From Pseudomonas gingeri (GTDB lineage Bacteria; Pseudomonadota; Gammaproteobacteria; Pseudomonadales; Pseudomonadaceae), in NCBI RefSeq assembly GCF_013386115.1, contig NZ_JACAOR010000013.1, positions 291,175 through 355,174 of the forward strand: a stretch of DNA of 64,000 bases, given 5' to 3'. Below the pieces are notes generated by a model that saw only the letters and a list, made by a program, of their open reading frames with translations, did no database searches and had not been told where the DNA came from. The number at the start of each line of letters is the position of its first letter. The first letter of the stretch is position 1. Positions 62,001 through 64,000 of the stretch are shown piece after piece. A program made the translations under genes and the position numbers.

Positions 62001-63533
62001 CAGACGCAGTTGCCCGACGGACGCTGGGTCAATCGCCTGTACTACGGCAGCGGCCACCTGCACCAGCTCAACCTCGACGGCCAGGTGATCAGCGACTTCG
62101 AACGCGACCGCCTGCATCGCGAAGTGCTGCGTACCCAGGGCCAGATCAGCACCCGCAGCGACTACGACCGCAGCGGTCGGCTGCGTTCCCGGATGCGCCG
62201 ACCCGCCGGCCCGCCCACGGCAATGCCGGCACCGGCCCAGAAGCATTTCGACTACGACCCCGCCGACAACCTGATCGGTCGCCTCGATCAACAGCCACGG
62301 GGCGACCACCGCCAGCTCCTGCACTACGACGCCACCGGGCGCATCCTCGCCAGCCAGGACAACATCCAGGGCCAGAGCGAGACCTTCGCCTACGACGCCG
62401 CCGCCAACCTGCTCGACGGCCCGCAACAAGGCACGGGGCTGGTGGTGCACAACAAGCTGCTGACCTACCAGGACAAGCGCTACCGCTACGACGCCTTCGG
62501 GCGGATGATCGAAAAGCGCAGTGGCAGCCGGCTCGTGCAACGCTTTGCCTATGACGCCGAACATCGCCTGATCGAAGTACACAACCAGAATGGCGTACGC
62601 GAAACCGTTGTGCGCATGACCTATGACCCGCTGGGCCGGCGTATCGGCAAGAGCGAGCACGACAGCAATGGCTATCCGTTGGGCGAGACACGTTTTACCT
62701 GGGATGGCCTGCGCCTGTTGCAGGAGCATCGCAATAGCCAGACCAGCCTGTACCTGTATGCCGATAACGGTTATGAACCGCTGGCCCGAGTCGATGGCCT
62801 GGGGGCGCAGCAAAAGGTGCGCCATTACCACAACGACCTCAACGGGCTGCCGGAACAACTGACGGAAAACGACGGGCAGACGGTATGGCAGGCACGCTAC
62901 AAGGTCTGGGGCAACACCCTGGAGGAAGTGCGCGAGCCGTACTATATCGAGGAACAGAACCTGCGCTTCCAGGGCCAGTACCTGGACCGGGAGATCGGGC
63001 TGCACTACAACACCTTCCGGTTCTATGATCCGGATGTGGGGCGGTTTACTACGCCGGATCCGATTGGGTTGATCGGCGGTTTCAATCTTTACCAGTATGC
63101 TCCGAACCCACTGACCTGGTCAGATCCTCTGGGATGGGCGCCCTGGGCGAATGGAAAGTTCGATGAGTGGTTCAACACCGCATCGGTCAAAGATATCAGC
63201 AGCAACAAGGAGTCGGTAAGCGCAGCCCTGCGCGGGGCCGGTGGAAAACATGAGATGTTCCCCGTGTCGCTTGCGGCCAAGGCCAAGGAGCTGGGCTTTA
63301 CCGCTCAAGAGTTGAAAAAATACGTGGTCGACACCGACAGGATTACCTTTACTAACGTTACGGACTCAAAAGGCAGACCCGTACCGGATGGTGGCCATCA
63401 CGGCAGCCGTGCCGGCAGGCACTTCCACAACAAATTGATTGCCGAGCTGGAAACGGCCACGAGCAAACGGCAGGCCAAAGTGATTATCGCCAGGAATCAT
63501 AGAAACCATATGAAACTGAGTAGGTGCTTATAA
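59085..63533 (+). CDS. rhsA: prePAAR-PAAR-Rhs T6SS effector with C-terminal toxin domain
   Basis: This 1482-residue effector has these parts in order. The prePAAR motif AARLGDGLEHT is at residues 7-17, followed by hydrophobic helices (about 20-72), a linker, and a PAAR domain (about 185-250) that caps VgrG. A further hydrophobic stretch (about 255-300) leads to the Rhs cage from NPVHAATGAK (305) through many YD repeats. The core ends with two self-cleavage motifs, DPIG (1325-1328) and DPLG (1347-1350), separated by exactly 18 residues. The last 132 residues are the toxin, His-rich near the end (GGHHGSRAGRHFHN; RNHRNH), suggesting an HNH/AHH-type nuclease. The base use of the tip is more AT-rich than the core. 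The rhsA symbol follows the Pf-5 naming by position. Confidence 0.93.
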   Translation: MSDALWAARLGDGLEHTSVMADILGGVLEVAANVAIGALATAAVVAATGITVATGGLGACLLGAVVGVIVGVVMSKTGADKGLSSMCEGIGNALFPPTVQATILTGSTNTLTNSIPAARAAGTAPPPAPAGGAPHSESAAPAEEEAPAGEGPGFLDMAKGFFSQMWRPTVATPGPGTEPKPLDLVTCMKHPPMPPQFLAEGSEKVSINGQPAIRSGDRSTCDAKVVASGMVSSNVTIGGGSVVVREIRSGKTPGIGLAITVLMMLKGGKGKFISNLPCMLLSGLNSFVVSQATGALTQAIAGSPNPVHAATGAKILGGEEELDFALPGILPIDWQRFYNSRDERNDSLLGAGWSVPYEISVRIEPHPEGGERLVYTDEQARRIDMGSIPLGGAVFSAGESLAVRRNGNGQLLIESDDGLYRLFEPTLADPSLLRLSQLGDRNDNRIYLDYSEAGALIRLRDTFDQVQVELIYSARWPRRVSQIERLYPDQIREMLVSYEYDHNGDLAEVRDALGQVQRRFAYDENRRMVEHQLPTGLRCFYQWALVDHREWRVIRHWTDEGDEYLFDYDLDNGITRVTDGLRRISTRHWNPQHQITGYTDNLGQTWQFEWNDERQLLGATDPQGGQYQYSYDEAGNLSGTVDPLGRSESTLWLEHWALPLVETDSAGNSWQYQYDPRGNCTHEIDPLGQVTRYRYDNRGQAVEIIDASGKSKTLQWNDLGQLTEHVDCSGYATRFGYDRRGYLHVVIDALGERMTYQHDAQGHLLQSTLPDGRVEQYLRDSSGQLTGHVDPAGHTTAYQYDRRGQVRQRIDALGRQVQFGYDAYGRLQALTNENGESYRFLWDANDRLIEQQDLDGSGRRYAYDALDNATRIEYVPAPFGNGLAVVPSAPVKPIVHQLERDAVGRLVAKITDDGHTEYTYDPVDQLTAVVFSDKEGNEHKLGFAYDALGQLLEELSTAGSLRHHYDELGNLVQTQLPDGRWVNRLYYGSGHLHQLNLDGQVISDFERDRLHREVLRTQGQISTRSDYDRSGRLRSRMRRPAGPPTAMPAPAQKHFDYDPADNLIGRLDQQPRGDHRQLLHYDATGRILASQDNIQGQSETFAYDAAANLLDGPQQGTGLVVHNKLLTYQDKRYRYDAFGRMIEKRSGSRLVQRFAYDAEHRLIEVHNQNGVRETVVRMTYDPLGRRIGKSEHDSNGYPLGETRFTWDGLRLLQEHRNSQTSLYLYADNGYEPLARVDGLGAQQKVRHYHNDLNGLPEQLTENDGQTVWQARYKVWGNTLEEVREPYYIEEQNLRFQGQYLDREIGLHYNTFRFYDPDVGRFTTPDPIGLIGGFNLYQYAPNPLTWSDPLGWAPWANGKFDEWFNTASVKDISSNKESVSAALRGAGGKHEMFPVSLAAKAKELGFTAQELKKYVVDTDRITFTNVTDSKGRPVPDGGHHGSRAGRHFHNKLIAELETATSKRQAKVIIARNHRNHMKLSRCL

Positions 63534-63938
63534 ATGTCAAATGAAAACAACAATGTCCATGTCTGGATAGGCAGCAACTTTTCGCCGGAAGCGGAGTACA
63601 TGGCGTACTTCAAGCTGGATTATTCTGTTGAAGGTGACTTTGACGATCCAAACTACAAACTCTGCGGTTTCTGCAAAGACATCGGCACCCGTTGGTATGA
63701 CGAAGACTTCATTGGCATCATCCCACGCTGTGACAGCGAAGTTTCGCTGGATGAGATCCTGGTCGAAGCTGCCGTCGATCAAGACGATCTACCTCTGGTA
63801 AAAGCTCGCTGCGATGCCCTGGGAATCAGGAAAGCCAATGCCATCTTCTGGTACCAGGATGCAGATCTGGTCCTCAAGCAACCCATCAAGGACAGCTATA
63901 ACGGCTTGAAATACATTGGTCTGTTCCAGGGTGATTAA
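63534..63938 (+). CDS. Putative immunity protein for the Rhs toxin
   Basis: This 134-residue acidic soluble protein starts the base after the rhs stop (TAAATG), so it is translationally coupled. It begins MSNENNNVHVWIGSNFSPEAEYMAYF and ends DSYNGLKYIGLFQGD. The opening VHVWIG-x-F-sp-E and the acidic middle (WYDEDFIGIIPRCDSEVSLDEIL) recall the Imm22 family of polymorphic-toxin immunity proteins, but I hold that loosely. No signal peptide is seen, which fits neutralising a cytoplasmic-acting toxin such as a nuclease. Base composition is clearly lower in GC than the T6SS core. Confidence 0.75.
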   Translation: MSNENNNVHVWIGSNFSPEAEYMAYFKLDYSVEGDFDDPNYKLCGFCKDIGTRWYDEDFIGIIPRCDSEVSLDEILVEAAVDQDDLPLVKARCDALGIRKANAIFWYQDADLVLKQPIKDSYNGLKYIGLFQGD

Positions 63939-64000
63939 AGCAACCCGCCATAAGCTGCTGGCTTTGTCGCTATGCGTGATATGCGCGCCCGCAAGCGCGG
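63931..64000 (+). CDS. Start of an exported protein, cut by the window end
   Basis: GTG at 63931 opens a frame read as MIKATRHKLLALSLCVICAP followed by ASA, 23 codons to the window end. This is a complete-looking Sec signal peptide (basic n-region, LLALSLCVICA core, ASA cleavage site). It overlaps the immunity gene by eight bases, and AGG lies just before the GTG. It could be a periplasmic protein tied to the effector module or an unrelated neighbour; the rest is outside the window. Confidence 0.5.
   Translation, partial: MIKATRHKLLALSLCVICAPASA

Overview
The window looks like a chromosomal segment of a Pseudomonas of the fluorescens complex (P. protegens / P. chlororaphis / P. fluorescens type). 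The evidence is high GC with strong GC3, the Pseudomonas gene order coaBC-dut-algC-argB / crc-pyrE, a long ExbB with its own signal peptide, Crc, many REP/REPIN palindromes of the fluorescens type, and a Type VI secretion cluster with the gene content of P. aeruginosa HSI-I. The species call is an inference from memory; no search was run.

The left half (1-28.6 kb) is mostly core genome. It begins with a small cupin and, converging on it, an exported protein with an HEAFH zinc-peptidase motif. Then come rpmB-rpmG, an orphan peptide-binding protein, radC, and coaBC-dut-algC-argB (CoA synthesis, dUTP removal, sugar phosphomutase, arginine synthesis). Crc and pyrE follow as a divergent pair with similar leader sequences. 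Next are a DUF4124 protein, a DUF4870 membrane protein, rph, yicC-gmk, rpoZ-spoT-ridA (stringent response), a lipoprotein, a short-chain dehydrogenase-like protein, exbB-exbD-tonB (energy for outer-membrane transport), oxyR-recG, and a YbaK-HDOD fusion protein. REPINs sit in several intergenic gaps, one of them a 123-bp tandem duplication.

The right half (28.7-64 kb) is one complete T6SS island in two divergent arms. The minus arm, read from 46189 down to 28725, is fha-tssJ-tssK-tssL-tssM-tagF-pppA-ppkA-tagT-tagS-tagR-tagQ. It contains the membrane complex, the baseplate adaptor, and the whole threonine-phosphorylation switch (sensor TagQRST, kinase PpkA, phosphatase PppA, substrate Fha, repressor TagF). 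The plus arm is tssA-tssB-tssC-hcp-tssE-tssF-tssG-clpV-vgrG, followed by the cargo: an Eag-type chaperone, a 1482-residue prePAAR-PAAR-Rhs effector with a nuclease-like C-terminal tip, a small cognate immunity protein, and the first 23 codons of an exported protein cut by the window end.

The points most worth following are the Rhs tip/immunity pair with its lower-GC sequence, the cut-off signal-peptide gene after it, the lack of tagJ between hcp and tssE (a 29-codon ORF is there instead), the tssA leader with a perfect inverted repeat and three GGA motifs, a strong hairpin directly after hcp, REPINs placed at internal T6SS boundaries, and the unassigned HExxH protein at the left end.
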